Source of the DNA: an uncultured Porphyromonas sp.
GTDB taxonomy: Bacteria; Bacteroidota; Bacteroidia; Bacteroidales; Porphyromonadaceae
Length of the DNA: 9,469 nucleotides
Assembly (NCBI GenBank): GCA_946997275.1
Contig: CAMPUN010000025.1
Coordinates: 1 to 9,469 of the forward strand
Direction of reading: 5' to 3'
Below the pieces are notes generated by a model, which was not told the origin of the DNA, did not search any database, and saw only the letters and a list, made by a program, of their open reading frames with translations. The first letter of the stretch is position 1, and the number at the start of each line of letters is the position of its first letter. Positions 1 to 6,196 of this stretch are shown here, piece by piece. Both the position numbers and the translations under genes were made by a program.

Positions 1-37
1 TAGGAGCACCCAGAGGGTTTTTAATATGCTTATTCAT
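1..37 (-). CDS. Possible 5' end of a leftward gene (partial, unidentified)
   Basis: An ATG on the minus strand at 37..35 opens a frame that stays open to the window edge and reads MNKHIKNPLGAP. It is preceded by a purine-rich stretch (AGAAAGAGAA) at a distance usable for ribosome binding. A perfect Bacteroidetes -7 promoter motif lies about 80 bases upstream. Only twelve codons are visible, so the product cannot be identified and the frame could be chance. The promoter and the free space after the decarboxylase gene are the main support. Confidence 0.3.
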   Translation of the reverse strand, partial: MNKHIKNPLGAP

Positions 38-115
38 CTATGTTCTCTTTCTAGTTCACCTCTCAAAAAGCGTACCACAACGCCCCTAGTAGAACTCTTG
101 GCACACCCTTGCCCG

Positions 116-123
116 CAAAGATA
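116..123 (-). promoter_or_regulatory. Bacteroidetes-type -7 promoter element reading leftward
   Basis: The minus strand reads TATCTTTG here, a perfect match to the TAnnTTTG -7 consensus of Bacteroidetes primary sigma factor promoters. The ten-base string TATCTTTGCG is identical to that in front of the C10 protease gene at 2737-2746. It lies about 40 bases past the stop of the decarboxylase beta gene and points out of the window, so it probably drives a separate gene to the left. No clear -33 TTTG is seen at the usual distance. Confidence 0.5.
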
Positions 124-164
124 CAAAATAACCTACTAGAGACTTCGTGTCCACTCGTAGAGCT

Positions 165-1319
165 TTACGAGAGGAAGCCGAGGAGGACACCCGCCGCTAC
201 GGCCGAGCCGATGACGCCAGCCACATTCGGACCCATCGCGTGCATCAGCAGGTAGTTCGTCCGGTCGTACTTGACGCCCTCGATCTGCGATATGCGAGCC
301 GAGTCAGGAACAGCCGATACGCCCGCATTGCCGATCAGCGGATTGATCTTGTTGCCCTCCTTAAGGAAGAGGTTCATCACCTTGACAAAAAGTACTCCCG
401 AGCAGGTAGCTATAATAAAGGAAAGCGCTCCGAGCATAAATATCTTCACCGAGTCAAGCGTGAGGAAGTGCGTAGCCTGTGTCGAGGCACCTACCGTCAC
501 TCCCAAGAGGATTGTCACAATATCAATGAGTGGCTCACGAGCCGTGCGAGCTAGACGATCGCAGACGCCACTCTCCTTGAGGATATTGCCGAAGAAGAGC
601 ATACCCAGTAGAGGCAAGCCTGATGGAACGAGAAAGCCCGTCAGGAGCAGACCAAAGATTGGAAAGAGGATACGCTCTATGCGAGACACCTTGCGAGGCG
701 GTTTCATCCTGATGCGTCGCTCCTTATCAGTTGTCAGCAGACGCATGAAGGGAGGCTGTATGATCGGTACCAGCGCCATATAGGAGTAAGCCGAGACAGC
801 GATCGCACCGAGTAGGTCGGGAGCCAGCTTGGACGACAGGAAGATAGCCGTCGGCCCATCAGCACCGCCGATGATACCGATAGCACCTGCAGCGTTTGGC
901 TCGAAGCCCAGCTGCAAGGCGATCATATAAGCGCCAAAGATACCAAACTGCGCAGCCGCTCCGATCAGCATCAGCTTAGGATTGGAGATCAGTGCCGAGA
1001 AGTCTGTCATCGCTCCGATACCGAGGAAGATCAGTGGCGGATACCACCCCTGTCTCACGCCTTGGTAGAGGATGTTGAGGACAGAGCCCTCCTCATAAAT
1101 GCCGATCTGCAGACCCGCATCCTTAAAGGGTATATTGCCGATCAGCATACCAAAGCCTATCGGGATCAGGAGCAGAGGCTCGAACCTAAAGCGTATGCCT
1201 AGGAAGATAAATAGGGCACCGACCAGGATCATGATCACGTGACCTGTCGTCACATTGGCAAAGCCAGTGTAAGTAGAGAAGATCTCTATATTGTCAACAA
1301 GGAAGTTCCAGAAATTCAT
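165..1319 (-). CDS. oadB: Sodium ion-translocating decarboxylase, beta subunit (OadB/MmdB/GcdB family)
   Basis: This 384-residue integral membrane protein is the beta subunit of a biotin-dependent Na+ pump. In this family the beta subunit decarboxylates carboxybiotin and couples that to Na+ export across the inner membrane. Family hallmarks are visible: GGADGPTAIF at residues 151-160, containing the Asp (154) that corresponds to the essential Na+-site Asp203 of Klebsiella OadB; NAGVSAVPDSAR at 331-342, matching the Asn/Gly/Ser/Arg cluster of the second Na+ site; and MHAMGPNVAG at 359-368 with its conserved Asn. Many hydrophobic segments span nearly the whole chain. The length fits the shorter MmdB-like members rather than the roughly 430-residue Klebsiella form. 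The substrate (methylmalonyl-CoA, oxaloacetate or glutaconyl-CoA) is set by the alpha subunit, which is not in the window; methylmalonyl-CoA is the likely one by analogy with Porphyromonas and Bacteroides. The gene starts 31 bp after the OadG-like gene and is probably cotranscribed with it. Its upstream Shine-Dalgarno is weak, as is usual in this phylum. Confidence 0.95.
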   Translation of the reverse strand: MNFWNFLVDNIEIFSTYTGFANVTTGHVIMILVGALFIFLGIRFRFEPLLLIPIGFGMLIGNIPFKDAGLQIGIYEEGSVLNILYQGVRQGWYPPLIFLGIGAMTDFSALISNPKLMLIGAAAQFGIFGAYMIALQLGFEPNAAGAIGIIGGADGPTAIFLSSKLAPDLLGAIAVSAYSYMALVPIIQPPFMRLLTTDKERRIRMKPPRKVSRIERILFPIFGLLLTGFLVPSGLPLLGMLFFGNILKESGVCDRLARTAREPLIDIVTILLGVTVGASTQATHFLTLDSVKIFMLGALSFIIATCSGVLFVKVMNLFLKEGNKINPLIGNAGVSAVPDSARISQIEGVKYDRTNYLLMHAMGPNVAGVIGSAVAAGVLLGFLS

Positions 1320-1350
1320 AAGGCTATCTCGTTAATCGCTTAGGTTCGTA

Positions 1351-2295
1351 TCACGCTTTCAGACGCTTGCACTCCACCGAAGGGCGCATCATCTGACTTT
1401 TGTCACTCCACGGCTCATAAGTCTGCGTGCGAGGACGTATAGTTAGTTGTCCAGGTGCTTCACCACCGCCTAGCTGTAGCTCCGTCGTCAGAGCCAGTGA
1501 GATGGCGACCGCCACGAGCGGATCATCCGTCGAGCTTGTAGTCGTAGGCTCTCTGTGTACCCGATTGTGAAGGCTCTCCTTACGCTCTTCGATACGCATA
1601 GCCACGATTCCGACTAGTTTATAAGCTAAGAAGAGAATTAGCAGACCCGAGAAGACAACTAGCATAGCGGTTATAGTCATAACGAAGCCATTGGGGTCAG
1701 CCTCCTGAAGGCGGTTGATCTTCTCGTTTTTGTCCTTGACCACATTGTTGGACCCTGGCGTCGTGTGTTGCGTGATATGCCACGCTTCCGCAGGAGCTAC
1801 CGTCCGCACACCATCATCGATACGTGCATAGGAGTGATTAGCGGGGATCGCTGCTGGTATCTCCACCTCATCAATGATAGAGGAGCCATCGCTACTGACT
1901 AGAGCCAAGTAGTGTGGCGCCTCAGGCGTTAAGGTGAAGTTCAAGTGAAAGGTCCCCCTCAGAGGCATCTCATCGGCAAAGAAGACCACACTCTGCCGAG
2001 GCTTGATGATCGTCAGTATATCTCCCTTGGGGATCATATACTTCTTAAGGTCTTGCGGATCGTTCGTCAGGAAGCATCCCGCTAGGTCGATCGTTCCCGC
2101 CGAGGAGTTGTATATCTCGATCCAAGGGCTACGCTTGCCGTAGCTGTCTATGTAGTTATCTACATTATCTATCATCACCTCATTGATCCGCGCTGCCGTG
2201 ATGCTCTGCGCTGAGAGCGGGTAGGAGGACCATAGGATGGCTATCGTAGAGAGAATTAGTAGTCGCTGTAGAGCAGACCGTGTGAATCGTTGCAT
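1351..2295 (-). CDS. OadG-family (gamma-like) subunit with extracytoplasmic lamin-tail domain
   Basis: This 314-residue protein is the likely gamma-type, membrane-anchoring subunit of the decarboxylase pump. Residues 1-30 form a signal peptide ending SAQ. Residues about 32-182 look like a lamin-tail domain (INEVMIDN, then SPWIEIYNSSAGTIDLAGCFLTND, ending TPGSNN), a beta-sandwich fold found in many secreted bacterial proteins. Residues about 204-228 are one strong transmembrane helix. The cytoplasmic tail has the OadG pattern: an AVAISLAL helix near 262-269, then TIRPRTQTYEPWSDKS, resembling the conserved tail of OadG proteins. Classical OadG is only about 80-90 residues, so the N-terminal half is an added periplasmic module, an arrangement I recall from other Bacteroidetes. 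It is the first gene of a two-gene operon with the beta subunit and has its own promoter about 35 bases upstream. The lamin-tail call rests on pattern recognition; the OadG call rests on tail, helix and context together. Confidence 0.8.
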   Translation of the reverse strand: MQRFTRSALQRLLILSTIAILWSSYPLSAQSITAARINEVMIDNVDNYIDSYGKRSPWIEIYNSSAGTIDLAGCFLTNDPQDLKKYMIPKGDILTIIKPRQSVVFFADEMPLRGTFHLNFTLTPEAPHYLALVSSDGSSIIDEVEIPAAIPANHSYARIDDGVRTVAPAEAWHITQHTTPGSNNVVKDKNEKINRLQEADPNGFVMTITAMLVVFSGLLILFLAYKLVGIVAMRIEERKESLHNRVHREPTTTSSTDDPLVAVAISLALTTELQLGGGEAPGQLTIRPRTQTYEPWSDKSQMMRPSVECKRLKA

Positions 2296-2329
2296 AAGCT
2301 CACAAGTATATCACTAAGATTTAGATCCC

Positions 2330-2337
2330 CAAAGGTA
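2330..2337 (-). promoter_or_regulatory. Promoter of the decarboxylase gamma-beta operon (-7 element)
   Basis: The minus strand reads TACCTTTG, a perfect TAnnTTTG -7 motif, 34 bases before the ATG of the OadG-like gene. A T-rich ACTTTTC on the same strand (2357..2351) may serve as the -33 region. Transcription would start near 2324, giving a short leader of roughly 30 nt. The match and position are direct observations; promoter activity is inferred. Confidence 0.6.
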
Positions 2338-2448
2338 CATCTTCTTCGGAAAAGTAAGGGCACCCGAGCCTCGAACATTTTTATAATTATCCACCCCTTG
2401 CCATGCTCTATGGAGGAAACTCTAAATTTCTCGGTAGAGGTTTTTGAT

Positions 2449-2547
2449 TCTCTACGGAGAAGCCGAGAAGTTCTTCGGAGTTATCATTTCATTCTTCCGA
2501 AGTTTCACCTGATTCTTCCGAACTTTTATTTCCCGTCTCCGTGGAGA
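2449..2547. repeat. Degenerate 21-bp-spaced TTC/GAA repeat array in the divergent intergenic region
   Basis: Four successive 21-bp units start at 2449, 2470, 2491 and 2512 and share a core resembling TTCTTCSGAR. The third and fourth are nearly identical over their first eleven bases (ATTCTTCCGAA), and the first two share CGGAG at the same place. A fifth element at 2536-2547 is a 12-bp palindrome, TCTCC-GT-GGAGA, close to the same phase. Similar palindromic cores lie outside the array: CTCTATGGAG at 2406-2415, CTCGGTAGAG at 2431-2440, and TTCTTCGGAA at 2342-2351. The 21-bp spacing equals two DNA helical turns, which fits a row of protein-binding sites but does not prove it. The array lies between the divergent promoters at 2330-2337 and 2737-2744. 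A dispersed intergenic repeat family is the main alternative. Confidence 0.5.
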
Positions 2548-2607
2548 ATGATCATATTCTAGCGAGCTATTGAGAAACCCCTTCGGAGGAAATCGACGGT
2601 GTTGGCA

Positions 2608-2682
2608 AGGATCGGAGATCTCAAAGCTGACGAATAGTCCCGTAGGAGCGAACGATCCTGCGTCTTGATAGCGAGTTACTCG
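2608..2682. repeat. Inverted repeats between the phased array and the protease promoter
   Basis: AGGATCG at 2608-2614 is matched by its exact reverse complement CGATCCT at 2653-2659. A compact palindrome CGAGT-T-ACTCG sits at 2672-2682. Both lie upstream of the protease -7 element, so they would not be in its leader RNA. They could be protein-binding sites, part of a dispersed repeat, or the fold of an untranslated RNA. The stems are short, so chance is possible. Confidence 0.3.
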
Positions 2683-2736
2683 TGAGTTTTGCGAAGTTGA
2701 GAAGAAGCACAAGCTCTCAGTTTCTCCAGTTTTTCA

Positions 2737-2744
2737 TATCTTTG
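2737..2744 (+). promoter_or_regulatory. Promoter of the C10 protease gene (-7 element)
   Basis: TATCTTTG is a perfect TAnnTTTG -7 motif ending 33 bases before the chosen ATG at 2778. A TTTC at 2721-2724 is a weak -33 candidate at somewhat short spacing. Transcription would start near 2750 with a leader of about 28 nt. This is the best rightward promoter in the intergenic region. Confidence 0.6.
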
Positions 2745-2777
2745 CGCAATACAATTGACTAACATGTTTACTTGCTT

Positions 2778-5700
2778 ATGAAACACTCGCTACTCGGACG
2801 GTCACGAATGCTGACCATGACGCTATGCCTGCTACTCTGTGGTGCGGTGCAGATCTTTGCACGCCCACTACGAGAGCAAGAGGCACGACTGCTCGCAGAG
2901 CAATTCTTCCAGAAGAACACACAGACGCAGCAACTGCGCTCTGCTAGTCTGACTCTCGTGTCGGCTCCAGCTCGCACGTCCAATGGGTACAAGCTGCAGT
3001 CGGCTGGTGAGACCGCTCGCTACTACTACGTATATAATAGAGGTGAGGCAGAGGGCTTCGTCATCATTGCTGGTGATGACCGCTTCGCTCCTTATATAGG
3101 CTACGCCACGACGGGTACATTCTCTGTTGAGGCGATGCCGGACAATCTAGCTGCCTTCCTAGAGGCTTGTCAGCAGCGTATCGATGAGCTGACTAGTCAG
3201 GTAGGTATGCAGACTCGCTTAGCACCGACGCTACCCATGGCCAGTGAGCCCGCAGAGGTACTCCCGCTACTAGGTGATATCAAGTGGAATCAGTCTGAGC
3301 CATGGAACTCAAAGACGCCAGAATATGGCGAGGGTAAGCACATGCCTGTGGGTTGCGTCGCTACTGCCTACGCTCAGGTGATGCGCTACTACCAGTGGCC
3401 TAACAAGGGTAATGGTGAGAAAGAGTACAAAGAGCCATACAAGACACGCAGACATAAGGTCAACTTTGGCGAGACGACCTACGACTGGGTGAACATGCCA
3501 GCTGCATTTGAAGATCCAAAGTCCGCCACTGACGCACAGAAGGACGCCCTCGGTACGCTCTGTTATCACGCAGGTGTCGCTATCGAGACGGACTATGATG
3601 CAGTAGCTAGCGGGAGCTTCGCTCCAAGGATCGTCACAGCTCTCCGAAATTACTTCCGCTATGACAAGCAGGTTACTTTCAAAAGACGTGTCAACTACAC
3701 ACAGCCCGAGTGGAACAAGATGATGCGTGCTGAGCTAGCTGCCCAGCGCCCTGTCGTTTATTGTGGCACGGGCACCGGCGGAGGACACGCATTTGTCTGC
3801 GATGGCTACAACGATGAGGGACTTTATCACATCAACTGGGGCTGGAGCGGTGAAGCTAACGGATACTTCAACCTCAACTTCCTAGCACCCGACGAGCTTG
3901 GTATCGGTGGTGGCTTCGGAGGAGGCTTCAGCATGGAGCAGGGTGCCGTCATAGGCATTACGCCTGATCGTGATGGTACTTCTAAGGATACCGAGCTACC
4001 TCTCCTGACCACGCGCAAGTTCACTATGCACCTACGGGCTACGGGTACTGGGGTGCAGATAGCAGATGCCAACTACTCTGTCTGGATGAGTGACGCTCCC
4101 GTGCAGAATGAAGACGGCGAAGCTGAGTACACTTACTACGGCCTTACGACCATCGCTGCGGTCAAGCTTGGCACGACTGATACAGTCTATATGGACAAGT
4201 ACGCCAAGCCTAAACTTTTGGACGGAATTTATGACCTCGTCTCTGAGTTCCAGTTCGAGCTAGATATTACTAAGTATATCACTGAGGGCACCTGGGACTT
4301 CTTCCTAGTCTATGAGGTCACCCTGCCCGATGGTAAGAAGGTATGGAGACCTTGCGCTATGGATGTGCGCGAGGGCAACAATGAGAACGGTAAGGGTCGT
4401 CACACCTTTACTATTGCGAAGGGCGTCCTAGGCTGGAAGGTCAAGGAGGACCTGACACACCCCTTCGCTCAGCTTGAGATGGTAGAGGGTAGCGCTCAGA
4501 CTAGGCTCAACGCTTATGAGAAGAGTACCATCTCACTCAAGGTCAAGAACACGGGTCGCGGTGAGTTCTTCAGACCGCTCTACCTCGAGCTCAAGCCTGA
4601 GGGTGGCAAGTGGCGTGCCTACTCCGACATCCTACCTGCCGTCCAGGTTGGAGAGACGCAAGAGGTTACCTTCAACGCTGAGCGCTGTCCCTACGCAGAG
4701 GGTACGGTCTCTCTCCGTGTCGCTTATCAGACAGAGGATATGGGCAAGATGCACTACTTCAACCTCCCGGACGTAACCGTCCAGCCATCGACGGTCATCG
4801 ATCCAGCTATCGTCATCGAGCCTGCCTCTAAGACTGAGCCTATGGAGGCCGAGAGAGGCTCGGGTCTATTCTCACCGATTCGTGTCAAGTATGTAGGTAC
4901 CGTAGCACCCGAGCATAAGGTGATGTACCGCTACATCCTAGAGTATGGTGTCGAACAGGTTTATACGAAAGAGCTGACACCCATCACTATCTCAGTAGGC
5001 GACGATATTGTGCTCACACCAGAGCTGCCAGAGCTACTGAAGAAGATTGCTGTCGTGGGTGGCAATGAGTTCAAGTTGACGATGAGCTTCTTCGAGGTCC
5101 CCGAGGAGGGTCGTAAGGAGCGCATACCAATCCTTGAGGATCCCATTATTATGGTAACCTGCAAGAAGGGCTCTTATCCAGTCACTCAGGATGTCCAGGG
5201 GCCTGGTAAGCTAAACATCAAGGGAGCTGCCGACCTCAATGCAGTGCTAGAAGGCACGCTGCTGAGTGTCGAGGCCGAGCCCGAGGAGGGCAACACCCTG
5301 ATCTCCCTCGAGGCTAATGGCCAGAATATCCTCGCTACAAAGACTTTTAGAGTTAAATCTGCCACCACGGTCAAGGCTGTCTTTGGCAAGCTCAAGACCT
5401 ATAAGGTGACACTCAAGAGCAATGACAATAAGTATGGCTCGATCAACCTCAAGGAGGCTCTTAATCCCGATGCTATACCTGAGGGTACCACGATACATAT
5501 CGAGGTGCGCCCCAACGACCATTGCGAGCTTACAAAGCTTATGGCTAATGATGAAGATATCACGGAGACCAAGAGCTTTACGATGACGAAGGATACGGAG
5601 GTTGTAGCAACCTTTGTAAACCATACAGGTGTCGAGAGCGTCGTGGCACAGCAGCTACGTCTCTATCCTAATCCAGCACGTGACTACGTCCTCATCGAGG

Positions 5701-5867
5701 GTATCCCCGCAGGAGCGACCGTAGCTATCTACACGCTGCAGGGTCAGCTCATCTATCAGGCAGAGGCTGCTAGCGACACGCTACGCATCAACCTGACACA
5801 GCTACAGGAGGGTACCTATCTACTACAGGTAGGCAATGAGACACGTCGTCTCATCATCCGCCGCTAG
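2778..5867 (+). CDS. C10 (streptopain/PrtT-like) cysteine protease with type IX secretion sorting domain
   Basis: This is a secreted cysteine endopeptidase of family C10, related to streptopain SpeB, interpain A and P. gingivalis PrtT, made as a 1029-residue preproprotein. Numbered from the ATG, residues 1-28 form a signal peptide ending IFA. Residues about 29-160 form a propeptide of the Spi/C10 type, rich in AEQFFQKN-like and VIIAGDDRFAPYIGY segments. The catalytic domain runs about 163-398. It has KWNQ with the likely oxyanion Gln172, PVGCVATAYAQVM with nucleophile Cys193, GGGHAFVCDGY with His337, HINWGWSG at 351-358, and the family's glycine-rich active-site loop near 375-390. A beta-rich region follows with a CARDB-like stretch near 570-650. 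Then come two divergent InlB-B-like repeats at about 804-871 and 873-947, and a type A T9SS C-terminal domain at 960-1029 starting LRLYPNPARD and ending RRLIIRR. An in-frame TTG at 2772 would add two residues; the ATG is preferred. It has its own promoter and terminator and probably acts at the cell surface or outside the cell. Confidence 0.93.
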   Translation: MKHSLLGRSRMLTMTLCLLLCGAVQIFARPLREQEARLLAEQFFQKNTQTQQLRSASLTLVSAPARTSNGYKLQSAGETARYYYVYNRGEAEGFVIIAGDDRFAPYIGYATTGTFSVEAMPDNLAAFLEACQQRIDELTSQVGMQTRLAPTLPMASEPAEVLPLLGDIKWNQSEPWNSKTPEYGEGKHMPVGCVATAYAQVMRYYQWPNKGNGEKEYKEPYKTRRHKVNFGETTYDWVNMPAAFEDPKSATDAQKDALGTLCYHAGVAIETDYDAVASGSFAPRIVTALRNYFRYDKQVTFKRRVNYTQPEWNKMMRAELAAQRPVVYCGTGTGGGHAFVCDGYNDEGLYHINWGWSGEANGYFNLNFLAPDELGIGGGFGGGFSMEQGAVIGITPDRDGTSKDTELPLLTTRKFTMHLRATGTGVQIADANYSVWMSDAPVQNEDGEAEYTYYGLTTIAAVKLGTTDTVYMDKYAKPKLLDGIYDLVSEFQFELDITKYITEGTWDFFLVYEVTLPDGKKVWRPCAMDVREGNNENGKGRHTFTIAKGVLGWKVKEDLTHPFAQLEMVEGSAQTRLNAYEKSTISLKVKNTGRGEFFRPLYLELKPEGGKWRAYSDILPAVQVGETQEVTFNAERCPYAEGTVSLRVAYQTEDMGKMHYFNLPDVTVQPSTVIDPAIVIEPASKTEPMEAERGSGLFSPIRVKYVGTVAPEHKVMYRYILEYGVEQVYTKELTPITISVGDDIVLTPELPELLKKIAVVGGNEFKLTMSFFEVPEEGRKERIPILEDPIIMVTCKKGSYPVTQDVQGPGKLNIKGAADLNAVLEGTLLSVEAEPEEGNTLISLEANGQNILATKTFRVKSATTVKAVFGKLKTYKVTLKSNDNKYGSINLKEALNPDAIPEGTTIHIEVRPNDHCELTKLMANDEDITETKSFTMTKDTEVVATFVNHTGVESVVAQQLRLYPNPARDYVLIEGIPAGATVAIYTLQGQLIYQAEAASDTLRINLTQLQEGTYLLQVGNETRRLIIRR

Positions 5868-5903
5868 CTATATAAGCTGTAGCTAATCCTACAGTCCAAC
5901 ACG

Positions 5904-5939
5904 AGAGGAGGCCCTGTCACTAGCGACAGAGCCTCCTCT
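5904..5939 (+). terminator. Hairpin terminator after the C10 protease gene
   Basis: AGAGGAGGC at 5904-5912 pairs with GCCTCCTCT at 5931-5939. After a C-A mismatch, CTGTC at 5914-5918 pairs with GACAG at 5925-5929, leaving a six-base loop. The 14-pair stem starts 36 bases after the protease stop. It is followed by GTTAATAATAT rather than a long T run, so termination is plausible rather than textbook. It should separate the protease transcript from the LRR genes. Confidence 0.75.
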
Positions 5940-6196
5940 GTTAATAATATGTATATGACAAGTCGTGAGACACTATCCGTAAAACGTGTAGCTCTGCGTC
6001 CCGAGAGCCTGTACCCCTGTGGTCCAACTACAAGTTTTTCAAGCGACGCATCGAAGTTTTGACTTGTTATGTGGTCGTTTTTTCGTAACTTGCCACCGCT
6101 TTTGAGGACTGACGGTTAGTCGCCAGCATCAAACGATCTGTACGGATTTGGAAATCACGCAGATAGAACTTTGATAGTACTAACAAAGAACATTAT
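5940..6196. other. Non-coding gap before the BspA-like gene
   Basis: No convincing reading frame is found here. The stretch holds several T-rich motifs: CAAGTTTTTCAAG near 6031, GAAGTTTTGACTTG near 6053, and CGTTTTTTCG near 6077. ACAAGT at 6030-6035 and ACTTGT at 6062-6067 are inverted relative to each other. These may be regulatory sites upstream of the LRR promoter, but the repeats are short and no known riboswitch or RNA family is recognised. Confidence 0.4.
6147..6173 (+). promoter_or_regulatory. Tentative promoter of the BspA-like LRR gene
   Basis: GAACTTTG at 6166-6173 matches the TTTG half of the Bacteroidetes -7 motif but has GA where TA is expected. TTTG at 6147-6150 lies 19 bases upstream (start to start) and could be the -33 element. 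Transcription would begin just before the ATG at 6197. No perfect TAnnTTTG was found elsewhere between the terminator and this gene, so this is a best guess. Confidence 0.35.

Noticed and set aside
86..139. Inverted pair CTAGTAG (86-92) and CTACTAG (133-139) flanking the leftward promoter, considered as a terminator for the decarboxylase operon
   Set aside because: The stem is only 7 bp with a loop of about 40 bases and no T run, and the promoter lies inside the loop. It is more likely chance.
147..783. Plus-strand open frames of 135 and 170 codons opposite the decarboxylase beta gene
   Set aside because: They are antisense to a gene with clear family motifs, their translations are Arg/Ser-rich with no recognisable domain, and they overlap each other.
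2290..2712. Two overlapping open frames on opposite strands in the divergent intergenic region (90 and 86 codons)
   Set aside because: Both run through the repeat array, have unusual composition and show no recognisable domain. A widely copied repeat could carry such a frame, but coding is not supported here.
5247..5624. 125-codon minus-strand frame inside the protease gene
   Set aside because: It is antisense to the InlB-B-like repeat and linker region of a well-supported protein and has no promoter or domain of its own.
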